Positions 63,955-64,000 of a stretch of DNA of 64,000 nt are shown here, piece by piece. Origin of the DNA: SKVR01 sp037441525 (GTDB taxonomy: Bacteria; Bacteroidota; Bacteroidia; Bacteroidales; UBA7960); contig JBBISA010000009.1 of the NCBI GenBank assembly GCA_037441525.1, forward strand, positions 24,504 to 88,503. Reading direction: 5' to 3'. Position numbers and translations under genes: made by a program. The number at the start of each line of letters is the position of its first letter. Position 1 is the stretch's first letter. The notes under the pieces were generated by a model that was not told the DNA's origin, ran no database searches, and was given only the letters and a program-made list of their open reading frames with translations.

Positions 63955-64000
63955 AGTCTAATTTGTAATTACACAATTAATTTAGTAATTTTGAAAAACT

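Overview
The window is chromosomal DNA from a member of the Bacteroidota, most likely a Bacteroidales/Marinilabiliales-like anaerobe (lineage inferred from gene content). The evidence is type IX secretion (T9SS) proteins (a PorU2/PorV2 pair, PorZ, and an M1 peptidase ending in a T9SS-type sorting domain), TonB-dependent receptors with carboxypeptidase-like N-terminal domains, promoters of the TAnnTTTG type with weak ribosome-binding sites, a Bacteroidetes-type lspA, a TraR/DksA-like protein beside ileS, and a Wza/Wzc capsule start. No phage, insertion sequence, CRISPR array, rRNA or integrase was seen.

Layout. 0-4.5 kb: an NtrC-type response regulator and its histidine kinase, then a TolC-like protein. 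4.5-12.7 kb: a hairpin-containing dispersed repeat, a nitroreductase, the porV2-porU2 pair, a 25-residue-repeat protein and a Nudix protein. 12.7-16.1 kb (minus strand): ElbB, and a MacB-like permease with its MacA-like adaptor but no ATPase gene beside them. 16.4-20.9 kb: a Cys/Ser/Thr-rich secreted protein, an alpha/beta hydrolase, pdxJ, a CBS protein and an Omp85-like protein. 21-30.4 kb: a maltodextrin set (MFS transporter, MalQ, PfkB-type kinase, GH13 cyclomaltodextrinase) interrupted by the minus-strand operon prs-rplY-pth-Nudix and a tRNA-Leu(CAA). 30.4-32 kb: AT-rich DNA with a methyltransferase gene broken by two frameshifts.

32-41.2 kb (all minus strand): recO, a second copy of the dispersed repeat, porZ, two TonB-dependent receptors and a His-rich small membrane protein, the last three suggesting metal uptake. 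41.5-47 kb: ileS, a DksA-like gene, lspA, a radical SAM protein and pterin dehydratase. 47-54 kb (minus strand): an acyl-carrier-like protein without the serine, then the operon tetR-tolC-MFP-RND-PII-like. 54-59.6 kb: the M1 peptidase, pyk and mgtE. 59.9-64 kb: wza- and wzc-like genes opening a polysaccharide export locus, then a frameshifted secreted protein.

The main themes are surface-protein sorting, small-molecule efflux (three separate sets), maltodextrin use, metal uptake and capsule export. The observations most worth following up are the PorU2/PorV2 pair, the paired hairpin repeat at 4.6 and 33 kb, the GXHH variant of the IleRS signature motif (linked to mupirocin hyper-resistance), the hairpin ending just before the pterin dehydratase start, the serine-less carrier-like protein, and the orphan Cys-rich secreted protein. 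Coordinates and motifs were read by eye; similarity statements are from recognition, not database searches.
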